NCBI GenBank assembly: GCA_044226395.1
Contig: JBGAHD010000002.1
Span: 868,001-932,000 of the forward strand
Direction: 5' to 3'
Origin: JBGAHD01 sp044226395
GTDB taxonomy: Bacteria > Pseudomonadota > Gammaproteobacteria > Xanthomonadales > Ahniellaceae
DNA: 64,000 nt
Shown here: positions 56,373-64,000 of the stretch, piece after piece
Layout: each line of letters begins with the position of its first letter
How positions within the stretch are numbered: the stretch's first letter is position 1
Position numbers and translations under genes: made by a program
The notes under the pieces: model-generated
Databases searched by the model: none
The model's input: the letters and a program-made list of their open reading frames with translations, nothing else
What the model was told of the DNA's origin: nothing

Positions 56373-57988
56373 GCAATCTCCTGCAAGCCTTGCGCGAAGC
56401 GCAGGGGTTGCTCCAGCGCGGTCACATCGACGACGCGGTCGCCGCGTGTCAGCGCGCCTTGGCGATCGACGAACGTTCGGCCGATGCCTGGAACATGCTG
56501 GGCCTGGCGCGCTATCAGCGTGGCGATCGGGTCGGCGCGCGCCTCGCGCTCGACCGCGCGGTCGCGGCCAATCCGCGCTACGTCAACGCTTGGGAAAATC
56601 TCGCCGCCCTGTGCGAGACCGAGGGCGACGCGCATGGCGCGGCCCATGCCCTGGCGCGCGCGGTCGGCGCGATGCGCGCGCCCACGCACGACGCCTGGTA
56701 CGACGTCGGTCTTCGCGCCTTCCGCATGGAGCTCTATGACCTGGCCGGCGATTGCTTCGCGGCCGCCTTGATGCTGCGCGATGACAGCATGTCGGCGCTC
56801 AATGCCTTGACCGTCACGCGCGATCGCCAGCGTCGCGCCCATGAAGCGCGACAACTCGCCGATCGCCTGCTCGTTCTGGCGCCCAATCACCCGACCGCGA
56901 TGCAGACCTTCGCCGCGGTCTACTCGCGCGCGACCGAGACCGACGATCTGCGCCGCAGCCTGGAACTGTCCCTGGCCCTGCTCACGCGCAATCCGCGCGA
57001 TGCCCAGGCCAACGATTGCGCGGCCGTGGTGCTCGGCAAGCTCGGCGAGCGCGAGGCGGCCCTGCGCCATGCGCGCGAGGCGGTCGACGCCGCGCCGGCC
57101 GTGCCGGAATTCGTGTTCACCTTGGGCCGCCTGCTGGAAGAAGACGGCCGTCTGGCCGAGGCCGACGAACTGCTGACCAGCGCGCGTCGCCACACCCAGG
57201 CCAATGCCCACGTGCTGCGTCAGCACGGCACGGTGAAACTGCGCCTGGGCCAGTTCGCCGAGGCCGCGAGCCTGTTCGAGCACGCGCTGAAACTGGCGCC
57301 CACCGACCAGGCCGCGATCTCGCAGCTGGCGCTGGCGCTCGACAACGCCGGGCAAGGCGCGCGCGCGCGGGCACTGATCGGCTTCGACCGGCTGGTGCGC
57401 CGCGTGCGCCTGGACGTGCCCGCGCCCTTCACCGATGCCGCGAGTTTCAACGCCGCGCTCGCCAACGACATCCGTCATCACAGTCGCCTGCGCTTCGAAC
57501 CCGTGGGGCTGGCGGCCAAGGGCGGCTATTTGACCGAGGACCTCACGGCCGATCCCACGCCCGCGATCGTCGGTCTGGAACAATCCCTGCGCGCGGCCAT
57601 CGATGCCTACATCGCCTCGCTCACGCCCGATCCCGAGCACCCCTTCCTGCGCCGCTTGCCGCGCGCCTACCGGCTCGACATCTGGGCCACGCGCGTGGCC
57701 GCGCAAGGCGTGATCGACACGCACATCCATGATGAGTCGTGGCTTTCCGGCGCGTACTACGTGGAATTGCCGCCGGGCATCGGCGAGGACGACGATCACG
57801 CCGGCTGGCTGGAGTTCGGCCGCGGCCACCACGGCTTGCCCGAGCCGCTGCCCGAAACCGTGCGCGTGATGCGACCGGAAGTCGGCACGCTGACGGTGTT
57901 TCCTTCCTACATGTTCCACCGCACTTTGCCGTTCGCGGGCACTGGCGAGCGCTTGAGCGTGTCGTTCGATCTGACCCCCATCGAATGA
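56369..57988 (+). CDS. TPR protein fused to 2OG-Fe(II) oxygenase domain
   Basis: 539 residues. Residues ~1-340 are tetratricopeptide repeats (QRALAIDERSADAWNMLGLA, VSRAT.. through AISQLALALDNAGQGARARA). Residues ~350-539 form a TIGR02466-like oxygenase domain: DTHIHDESWLSGAYYVELP (His-x-His) and FPSYMFHRTLPFAGTGERLSVSFD with the distal His and Arg. Architecture resembles eukaryote-like hydroxylases with protein-binding repeats, suggesting a protein or peptide substrate presented by the TPRs. Coupled by ATGA overlap to the oxygenase upstream. Substrate unknown. Confidence 0.87.
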   Translation: MSNLLQALREAQGLLQRGHIDDAVAACQRALAIDERSADAWNMLGLARYQRGDRVGARLALDRAVAANPRYVNAWENLAALCETEGDAHGAAHALARAVGAMRAPTHDAWYDVGLRAFRMELYDLAGDCFAAALMLRDDSMSALNALTVTRDRQRRAHEARQLADRLLVLAPNHPTAMQTFAAVYSRATETDDLRRSLELSLALLTRNPRDAQANDCAAVVLGKLGEREAALRHAREAVDAAPAVPEFVFTLGRLLEEDGRLAEADELLTSARRHTQANAHVLRQHGTVKLRLGQFAEAASLFEHALKLAPTDQAAISQLALALDNAGQGARARALIGFDRLVRRVRLDVPAPFTDAASFNAALANDIRHHSRLRFEPVGLAAKGGYLTEDLTADPTPAIVGLEQSLRAAIDAYIASLTPDPEHPFLRRLPRAYRLDIWATRVAAQGVIDTHIHDESWLSGAYYVELPPGIGEDDDHAGWLEFGRGHHGLPEPLPETVRVMRPEVGTLTVFPSYMFHRTLPFAGTGERLSVSFDLTPIE

Positions 57989-58099
57989 GCGCCGACGACT
58001 AAGCGCGATCGCCCGGACGCGATGGGCCGCGATTCATCCGGACCGCTTCGCCGCCGTTGTATTCTCGGACCTCGTGCCGAGTTGCGGCGGGAGACAGTC

Positions 58100-61000
58100 A
58101 TGCGGTCGATGCGATGGTCCTGGGCGCTATTCCTGATGCTGGCCGCGACCTCGCGCGCCGGCGCCGATGAATTGCCGAGCGCGCGCTACAAGCTGGGCGC
58201 CGTGCCCGCCAGCGCCGTGGTCGCCCTCGCGCCGATCGATGTCGCCAAGGCGCGCGCCGAGGACACGGCCGCGCAGAACAAGGCGCAAGCGCGCCGCTAT
58301 GGCCTGGGCCAGACCGTCAAGCTCGCCGCCGGCAACGCCAAGGGCGCGGGCGCCGGCGCCTGGCAGACCTTGCCCGATGGTCAGGCCTTGTGGCGATTGG
58401 AGTTGTCGGCGCCCAACGCGGTCGGCATCGATCTGGGCTTCTCGACGCTGTTCCTGCCGCAGGGCGCGCGGCTGTATTTCACGTCGGCCGATGGCGCGGT
58501 CGTGCGCGGTCCTTACACCGACGCCGATGTCACCGCGCACGGCGAATTCTGGCTGCCGATCGTGCCCGGCGATCGCGCGCGCTTGGAGCTGATCGTGCCG
58601 GCCGAGCGTCAAGCCGACGTGCGCGCCGTGCTCGGCGTGGTGCATCGCGCGTATCGCTTGCCCGCGGCGCTCGACAAATCGGGCGGCCTGCTCGACAAAT
58701 CGCTGTCGTGCCACATCGACGTGGCGTGCTCCGCCGCCGATCCCTATCGCAATCAAGTGCACGGCGTGGCCGGTTACACCTTGAACGGCCCGACCAATGA
58801 CGCGCTCGATTGCACGGGCACCTTGCTCGCCAACACGCGCCGCGATTCGCGGCGGTTCTTTCTGACCGCGCGCCACTGCCTGTCGACGCAGACCGTCGCC
58901 AACAGCGTGGTCGTGTACTGGAACTACGAGAGCGCGACCTGCCGCACGCCGGGCTCGAGCGCCTCGGGCACGCCAATCTCGATCGCCTCGGCCACGCCGC
59001 ACACGGGCGGCACCACGCTGCGCGCGACCATCGCCGGCACCGACTCGACCTTGCTGGAACTCAACCAGGCCATTCCGGCCGGTGTTAACCCGTACTTCGT
59101 CGGTTGGGATCGGCGCGATGGCGCGGTCGCCTCGCGCACGGCGGTGATCCATCATTCCAACGGCAATGAAAAGCGCATCTCCTTCGACGACGACGCGCCC
59201 ATTCTCAACACCGCGCCGACGGGATTCGACAGCATCAACTATCAGGCCAATGGCTCCTGGCGCGTGGTCTACGACCGCGCCACGACCGAAGGCGGCGCCT
59301 CGGGCTCGGCCCTGTTGACGCCGGAAGGTCGCGTGATCGGGCAGTTGGGCTTCGGCGAAATCGGCTCGTGCTCGCGCGGCATCGAGGACAACTACGGCCG
59401 CTTCGCCAGCGCCTGGGAAGGCGCGGGCACCACGGCCACCAGCCTGCGCCCGTGGCTCGACCCCGACAGCACCGGCGCGCAAACGCTCGATGGCTCGGGC
59501 GCCTGCGCCGCGCCCACCGCGACCTTGACCGTGCCGGCCACGGGCTCGGCCGGCGATAGTTTGAACTTCGCGCTGACCTTGTCCGGCGGCAGCGCGCCCT
59601 ACACCGTGCAGTGGGACGTCGATGGCGACGGCACGGTCGATCGCCGTCAGACCAATATCACCAACGCCACGCAATTGGCCGCGAGTTATCCGACCGCGAC
59701 CTCGACCACGGTGATCGCGCGCGTGACCGACAACGCCGGTTGCGAAACCCAGGCGCAACGCGCGCTCAACGTCAGCGCGCCGGACATCGTGTTCAGCGCG
59801 CAAAGCCCGCAGCAAGTGTGCGGCGACGGCGACGCGGCGATCGAACCCGGCGAGCAATGGCGCGTGCCCTTCAGCGTCAACAATGTCGGCGGCAAGGCGC
59901 TCAACGGCGCGTACGCCGTGTTCGCGGGCGACAGCAGCGCGGGCGGCGGCGCCGGCGGCGCGGTCGACAGTTTCGGCTATCGCATGATCGATTCCACCAG
60001 TGCGGGCTGCGGCTTCCAGGCCGTGCCGGTGTCGGCTGGCGTTTCCGCGCAGACGCTCACGCCCTCGAGCGGCTTCGGCGCCGACGATGATGGCCGCACC
60101 ACCGCGCTCAATCTCGGCCCGGCCGGCATCGACTTCTACGGTCAGCGCGTCAACCAGCTGGTGATGTCGACCAATGGCTATCTGGCCACGGATCTGTCCG
60201 ACGATGGCGGCGATTTCCAGAACGGTTGTCCCGACGACTCGGCCAGTGGTGGGCGCCTGCATGCGCTGCACGATGATCTGGTCGTCCGTTCGGGCGGCGG
60301 TTTGTATCGCGAATACTTCGCCACCTGCCCGCGCGCGGCCGATGTCGGCGGCGCGCGCGGCTGCACCGTGTTCAGCTGGCGCGGCATGGCGCGCGTGGTC
60401 GAGGGCTCGGGCGGCGCGCAGATCGAGGGCAATTTCGATCTGCAGGCCATCGTCTATGACGGCACTTACGAAATCGTGTTCCAGTACATCAATCCCGATC
60501 CGCAGACCGGCGGCAGCGCCACCATTGGTATCCAGAACCCTGGGCCGACGATTCGTTCGCAATACAGTTGCGACACCGCGCAGCGCGCCACGGCCAATCG
60601 CGCCGTGTGCTTCTTCCATCCGAGCGCGCAGCCGTCGACCGCGGCGGCGGTGACGCCGATCTTCGATCAGCCGGCCGTGGCCGTGCCCAATCTCGCTTCG
60701 GGTCAGAGCGCCAACGGCACGGCGACCTTCTACGTGCCCGCGACCGCGGCCTGCGGCGCGCCGATCGGTGGACGCTACGTGGGCACGGTCGACAGCTTCG
60801 CGTATTCCCTGCGCGGCGCGGCCCTGTTCCCGACCACCACGCTCGGCGCGGGCGGCGCCTGCCAAGTGTCGAGCTGTCCGGCCCTGCCGACCACGGCGCC
60901 GAGCACGCGCGATGGTCTCTATTCGAGCCTCGTGCGCTTCGGCAATGGCCTGACGGCGTACAACATTCCGGTCGGTAACGCCCGCGTCTTCGCGGGTCAG

Positions 61001-61657
61001 TGGTACACCGGCACGCGCGCGCGCACGCCGGAATGGTTGATCGTGCAAGGCGATCTGCAGGGCGCGCAGGCCGACGTGCCGATCTATCGTTTCCGCCAGA
61101 CCTCGACCACGCCCTTCGCCGCGACCTCGGAAGTGGTCGGCCGCGCCCAGATCAGCTACTTCAGCCCCACCGACATGATCGTGACCTGGGTGCTCGATAA
61201 CGTGCCTGGCGGCGAACGCCTGACTTTCCTCTACGGCACCAATCGCCCCGGTCCCAATCGCACCGGTTCGTGGGAATACCGTCCCAACGGCGGCGTGGAA
61301 TCGGGCTGGGGTCAGTCGACCGACGATCACATCCTGCCCAATGGCGCGATCGAGAAAGTGATCATCAACTATCTGTACGACAGCACCGGCAAGCCGGTGT
61401 GGACCCTCGGCGGCTCGCCCAATTTGAACGGCGGCACGATGGAGCAGGCGACCTACGCCGTGCATTGCCCGAACTGCGCGACCTTGCCCGATTTCCTGGT
61501 CACGCGACAGATCGCCGGCAGCGTCACCTACAGCTACAGTTCGTTGACCGACGGCGCGTATTCGACGCAGATCGTTCTGCCCGGACCGCTGACCGGCACT
61601 TGGAATCGCGCCGCGCAGCCCATGCGCATGATCACGCCAGTGGCGCCACAACCCTAA
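58100..61657 (+). CDS. Secreted lysyl-endopeptidase-like serine protease with PKD domain
   Basis: 1185 residues from ATG 58100 with a GGGAGA site just upstream. Signal peptide MRSMRWSWALFLMLAATSRAGA, then a ~200-residue propeptide. The trypsin-fold protease of the Achromobacter-lyticus-protease-I type spans ~220-475: catalytic His in FFLTARHCLS (~256), Asp in GTDSTLLELNQ (~314) and Ser in GGASGSALL (~399). A PKD domain follows (~475-565, VQWDVDGDGTVD), then long beta-rich regions. Cleaves proteins outside the cell, probably after Lys; specificity is inferred from family. Confidence 0.85.
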   Translation: MRSMRWSWALFLMLAATSRAGADELPSARYKLGAVPASAVVALAPIDVAKARAEDTAAQNKAQARRYGLGQTVKLAAGNAKGAGAGAWQTLPDGQALWRLELSAPNAVGIDLGFSTLFLPQGARLYFTSADGAVVRGPYTDADVTAHGEFWLPIVPGDRARLELIVPAERQADVRAVLGVVHRAYRLPAALDKSGGLLDKSLSCHIDVACSAADPYRNQVHGVAGYTLNGPTNDALDCTGTLLANTRRDSRRFFLTARHCLSTQTVANSVVVYWNYESATCRTPGSSASGTPISIASATPHTGGTTLRATIAGTDSTLLELNQAIPAGVNPYFVGWDRRDGAVASRTAVIHHSNGNEKRISFDDDAPILNTAPTGFDSINYQANGSWRVVYDRATTEGGASGSALLTPEGRVIGQLGFGEIGSCSRGIEDNYGRFASAWEGAGTTATSLRPWLDPDSTGAQTLDGSGACAAPTATLTVPATGSAGDSLNFALTLSGGSAPYTVQWDVDGDGTVDRRQTNITNATQLAASYPTATSTTVIARVTDNAGCETQAQRALNVSAPDIVFSAQSPQQVCGDGDAAIEPGEQWRVPFSVNNVGGKALNGAYAVFAGDSSAGGGAGGAVDSFGYRMIDSTSAGCGFQAVPVSAGVSAQTLTPSSGFGADDDGRTTALNLGPAGIDFYGQRVNQLVMSTNGYLATDLSDDGGDFQNGCPDDSASGGRLHALHDDLVVRSGGGLYREYFATCPRAADVGGARGCTVFSWRGMARVVEGSGGAQIEGNFDLQAIVYDGTYEIVFQYINPDPQTGGSATIGIQNPGPTIRSQYSCDTAQRATANRAVCFFHPSAQPSTAAAVTPIFDQPAVAVPNLASGQSANGTATFYVPATAACGAPIGGRYVGTVDSFAYSLRGAALFPTTTLGAGGACQVSSCPALPTTAPSTRDGLYSSLVRFGNGLTAYNIPVGNARVFAGQWYTGTRARTPEWLIVQGDLQGAQADVPIYRFRQTSTTPFAATSEVVGRAQISYFSPTDMIVTWVLDNVPGGERLTFLYGTNRPGPNRTGSWEYRPNGGVESGWGQSTDDHILPNGAIEKVIINYLYDSTGKPVWTLGGSPNLNGGTMEQATYAVHCPNCATLPDFLVTRQIAGSVTYSYSSLTDGAYSTQIVLPGPLTGTWNRAAQPMRMITPVAPQP

Positions 61658-61665
61658 GGACTAGC

Positions 61666-62136
61666 ATGAGCCGCGAGATCGTCATTCTGCGTCACGCCCA
61701 GGCCGAATCGGTCGCCACCGACGGCAAGGACACCTCGCGTCGCCTCTCGGCGCGCGGGCAACAAGAGGCGCGCGCGGTGCGCGCCTATTTTGATCAACAT
61801 CAGCTGCGCTTCGACCGCGTGCTGTGCTCGCCCGCCCACCGCGCGCGCGAGACCGCGGTCGAAGTGCTCGGCGACGCCGCGCTCGACATCGACGCCGAGA
61901 TCTACGACGCCACGCCCGGCACCCTGATGAGCGTGCTCGACGGCGCCAGCACCGCGCCGCGCGTGCTGCTGATCGGCCACAACCCGGGGCTCGAGCAATT
62001 GATCGCCTTGCTGGTCGAAGGGCGATCCGAGGATTGTCGCGGCTTGCCCACGGCCGGCGTCGCGCGCCTGAGCGTGCCGCCCGAGCGGCAACTCGAACCG
62101 GGCATCGCCACGCTCAAGGATTTCTGGTCTCCGTGA
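61666..62136 (+). CDS. sixA: Phosphohistidine phosphatase SixA
   Basis: 156 residues from ATG 61666, 8 nt after the protease stop (AAGGA upstream). Histidine-phosphatase superfamily: the catalytic RHG-type motif reads LRHAQAE (residues 8-14, with His10 the nucleophile and Ala in place of Gly, as in SixA), plus VLCSPAHRARETA and the second His in LIGHNPGLEQL. SixA removes phosphate from phosphohistidine of the HPt domain of ArcB or of PtsO-type proteins. Its stop overlaps the YceI-like gene start (GTGA), so translation is coupled. Confidence 0.93.
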   Translation: MSREIVILRHAQAESVATDGKDTSRRLSARGQQEARAVRAYFDQHQLRFDRVLCSPAHRARETAVEVLGDAALDIDAEIYDATPGTLMSVLDGASTAPRVLLIGHNPGLEQLIALLVEGRSEDCRGLPTAGVARLSVPPERQLEPGIATLKDFWSP

Positions 62137-62711
62137 TCCTGGCGCTGGCGCTGTGGGGCAGCGCGTGGCTGGCGGCGCCGGCCACGCACCCGCACGCGCC
62201 GGCCGCGACCGCGCGCTGGGCCATTGACCCGACGGCGTCCTCGGTGCAGTTCAAGGTGCGCTTGTTCGGCGTGATTCCCATCGCGGGCGAGTTCGCGACC
62301 CTCGAAGGCGCCATCGTGGTCGATCGCGCGCGCGAGCAGGCGCGGGTCGAGGCCACGGTCGACGCCGGCAGCGTGCGCATGCGCAATGCCTCGCACGCGG
62401 CCTGGGCGCGCTCGGAAGAGTTCTTCGACGCTGAGCGTCATCCGCGCATTCACTTCGAATCCAAGCCCGTGCCGTTCGCGGTCATCGCGCATGGCGGTCG
62501 CGTCAACGGCACGCTCGAACTGCGCGGCATTCGTCGACCGGTGAGTTTCACTGTCAGCGAATCGACCTGCGCGTTCGCGCTCGATCAACCCTGCGTGGTC
62601 GAAGTCTGGGGCAGCGTCGAGCGCTCGCAGTTCGGCATGCAATCGCGGCGCGCGACCTTGGGTGATCGCGTCGGTCTGCGTTTTCGCATCAGCGCGCGGA
62701 GTTCGCCTTGA
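62133..62711 (+). CDS. YceI-family exported protein
   Basis: 192 residues from GTG 62133, overlapping the sixA stop by GTGA. The N-terminus MILALALWGSAWLAAPATHPHAP serves as an export signal; the mature part begins ARWAIDPTASSVQFKVRLFGV and continues as the YceI lipocalin-like beta-barrel (GEFATLEGAIVVD, RMRNASHAAWARSEEFFDAERHPRIHFES, GTLELRGIRRPVSFTV, GDRVGLRFRISA). YceI proteins bind polyisoprenoid lipids in the periplasm. Its stop overlaps the next start (TTGA). Confidence 0.9.
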   Translation: MILALALWGSAWLAAPATHPHAPAATARWAIDPTASSVQFKVRLFGVIPIAGEFATLEGAIVVDRAREQARVEATVDAGSVRMRNASHAAWARSEEFFDAERHPRIHFESKPVPFAVIAHGGRVNGTLELRGIRRPVSFTVSESTCAFALDQPCVVEVWGSVERSQFGMQSRRATLGDRVGLRFRISARSSP

Positions 62712-64000
62712 TCGCGTCGTTATCCCGGCTCGCCATGCTGCTGGTGTTGATCCTGTCGTGCGCGGCCTGCGCGCTCGACAAGAAAGTCGTGCGCGCGACC
62801 GAAGCGCATGCGGCCGCCGCGCGCGACACCGGTCGACACTGCCAAGGTCCCGGCACCTGCGCCATCGACTCGCCGTTCACCGCGCTGGTCGACGAGATGC
62901 GCGCGGCCGGCGCCGATGGTCAACCGCATCACGTCGTGGGCCTGCTCGAACGCGGCGAGGACTCGCTGGCGTTGCGCGTGCACTTGATCCGCGCGGCCCG
63001 GCGCAGCATCGACGTGCAGACCTTCATTTTTTCCGAGGACAACGCCGGTTACCTGATTCTCGACGAATTGCTCGACGCCGCGCGCCGTGGCGTGCGCGTG
63101 CGCGTGCTCACCGATCAGTTGTTCTCGCTCGACAACACGCGCCTGCTCGCGCGGCTGGCCAAGGCGCACGTCAACTTCGAGCTGCGCGTGTACAACCCGA
63201 CCTTTCACAAGGCGCGCACGCAGCCGCTGGAATTCGCCGCCGGCATCGTCTGTTGCTTCGCGCGCTTCAATCAGCGCATGCACAACAAGGTGCTGTTGAT
63301 CGATGGCCAGATCGGCGTCACCGGCGGCCGCAACATCGACGATCGCTATTTCGATTGGAGCGATGAGTTCAACTATCGCGATCGCGATGCCTGGGTGGTG
63401 GGCCCGGCCACGGAGGGCATGCACGCGTCGTTCGACGCGTACTGGGCTCATCCCACGGCCGCGCCGCTGACCACGCTGCGCGACGTGGCGCCGCGCATCA
63501 ATGCCGACGAACAATTTCCCATTCCCTCGGCGCCGGAGGAAGCCACGCGCGCCGATCGCGTCGAGGTGGTCAAGCGCGAGGCCTTGGATCCCGCGTGGAT
63601 TGAGGCGACCTTCATTCGCGATGCCTTTCGCGTCGGCCGCGTCGCGTTCTTCTCCGATCTGCCCAACAAACCCTTCGAGCGGCAACAGCGCCTGGAGCGC
63701 GACGTCACCGACGAGATTCGCGCCTTGATCGGCACGGCCAAGCAATCCTTGGTGATGCAGACGCCGTATCTCGTGTTCAGTCGCAACGCGCGCAAGCAGC
63801 TCAAGCGTCAGCACGAGGCCAATCCGGGTCTGCGCATTCTCGTGTCGACCAACAGCCTGGCCGCGACCGATGCCTTCTATGTCTACGCGATCTCGCACAA
63901 GTACAAGCGTCGATACTTGAAGCATCTGCGCTTCGAGATTCACGAGTACAAGCCGTTTCCCAGCGGCGAAACGCCGCGCGTGGCCGCGAGCGTGCCGCTG
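62708..64000 (+). CDS. Phospholipase-D/cardiolipin-synthase-like lipoprotein, 3' end outside window
   Basis: 431 codons are open to the window edge. TTG 62708 overlaps the YceI stop (TTGA) and adds an Arg before the hydrophobic signal; ATG 62735 is the alternative. A lipobox-like LSCAAC follows, so the protein is probably lipid-anchored. The first HKD motif is HNKVLLIDGQIGVTGG (His and Lys, Asp six residues after Lys), preceded by IDVQTFIFSEDNAGYLILDELLDAARRGVRVRVLTDQ; the second half continues with QSLVMQTPYLVFS, but the second HKD is not reached. By family it is a phosphatidyltransferase or phospholipase of the cardiolipin-synthase type. Coupled downstream of sixA and yceI-like genes. Confidence 0.88.
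   Translation, partial: MIASLSRLAMLLVLILSCAACALDKKVVRATEAHAAAARDTGRHCQGPGTCAIDSPFTALVDEMRAAGADGQPHHVVGLLERGEDSLALRVHLIRAARRSIDVQTFIFSEDNAGYLILDELLDAARRGVRVRVLTDQLFSLDNTRLLARLAKAHVNFELRVYNPTFHKARTQPLEFAAGIVCCFARFNQRMHNKVLLIDGQIGVTGGRNIDDRYFDWSDEFNYRDRDAWVVGPATEGMHASFDAYWAHPTAAPLTTLRDVAPRINADEQFPIPSAPEEATRADRVEVVKREALDPAWIEATFIRDAFRVGRVAFFSDLPNKPFERQQRLERDVTDEIRALIGTAKQSLVMQTPYLVFSRNARKQLKRQHEANPGLRILVSTNSLAATDAFYVYAISHKYKRRYLKHLRFEIHEYKPFPSGETPRVAASVPL

Noticed and set aside
58127..61651. A 1174-residue open frame on the minus strand, opposite the protease gene
   Set aside because: Antisense shadow of the protease gene with no recognised domain; Arg/Gly/Ala-rich translation.

Overview
The window is a continuous, high-GC bacterial chromosome segment with long codon-biased genes, short intergenic gaps and many 4-base start/stop overlaps. 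Gene content (GltBD, a fused IorAB-type oxidoreductase, TonB-dependent receptors, an ECF sigma factor, a YjjJ/HipH-like kinase, SixA, YceI) and the style of secreted proteins with a C-terminal GFE-type tail suggest a Gram-negative gammaproteobacterium, most likely of the Xanthomonadales/Lysobacterales. That placement is inference from gene content; no rRNA or other marker gene is present. I recognised no tRNA, rRNA, CRISPR array, insertion sequence or phage.

Layout. 1-6.8 kb: end of a diguanylate cyclase, a 1676-residue secreted repeat protein, a VOC-family protein and a cupredoxin-like exported protein. 7.0-18.1 kb: a 3537-residue secreted protein (bacterial Ig repeats, CBM6-like module, SpvB, FG-GAP repeats, YD/RHS core, variable C-terminus) followed after one base by a small gene in the immunity position. 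18.3-23.2 kb: a small exported protein, a metallo-beta-lactamase-fold hydrolase and, convergent across a strong hairpin, the indolepyruvate:ferredoxin oxidoreductase-type protein. 23.7-27.0 kb: an ABC permease/ATPase pair, a YcxB-like membrane protein and an RDD membrane protein. 27.0-32.9 kb: glutamate synthase gltB-gltD. 33.3-37.8 kb: two exported proteins of unknown role, a translationally coupled set of oxygenase, 62-residue membrane protein and oxygenase, and an NAD-dependent epimerase. 37.8-45.6 kb: ECF sigma factor and TonB receptor, divergent from a DUF4331 protein, TPR lipoprotein, HupE/UreJ membrane protein with an EF-hand loop, and a Cys-rich exported protein. 45.6-51 kb: second cupredoxin-like protein, gamma-glutamyltransferase, second TonB receptor with a clear promoter. 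51.1-55.6 kb: two tandem ParA-type ATPases, a HipA/YjjJ-like kinase behind an AT-rich palindromic regulatory region, and a Ycf46-like AAA ATPase. 55.7-58 kb: another coupled pair of 2OG-Fe(II) oxygenases, one fused to TPRs. 58.1-64 kb: a secreted lysyl-endopeptidase-like serine protease, then coupled sixA, yceI-like and a phospholipase-D/cardiolipin-synthase-like lipoprotein running off the end.

The most unusual parts are the RHS giant with its downstream gene; the paired ParA genes, each with the same 10-base element exactly 33 nt before its start; the YjjJ-like kinase with a perfect 20-base palindrome at its promoter; and the two separate gene sets holding four 2OG-Fe(II)-type oxygenases. 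None is proven to be a new system from sequence alone.
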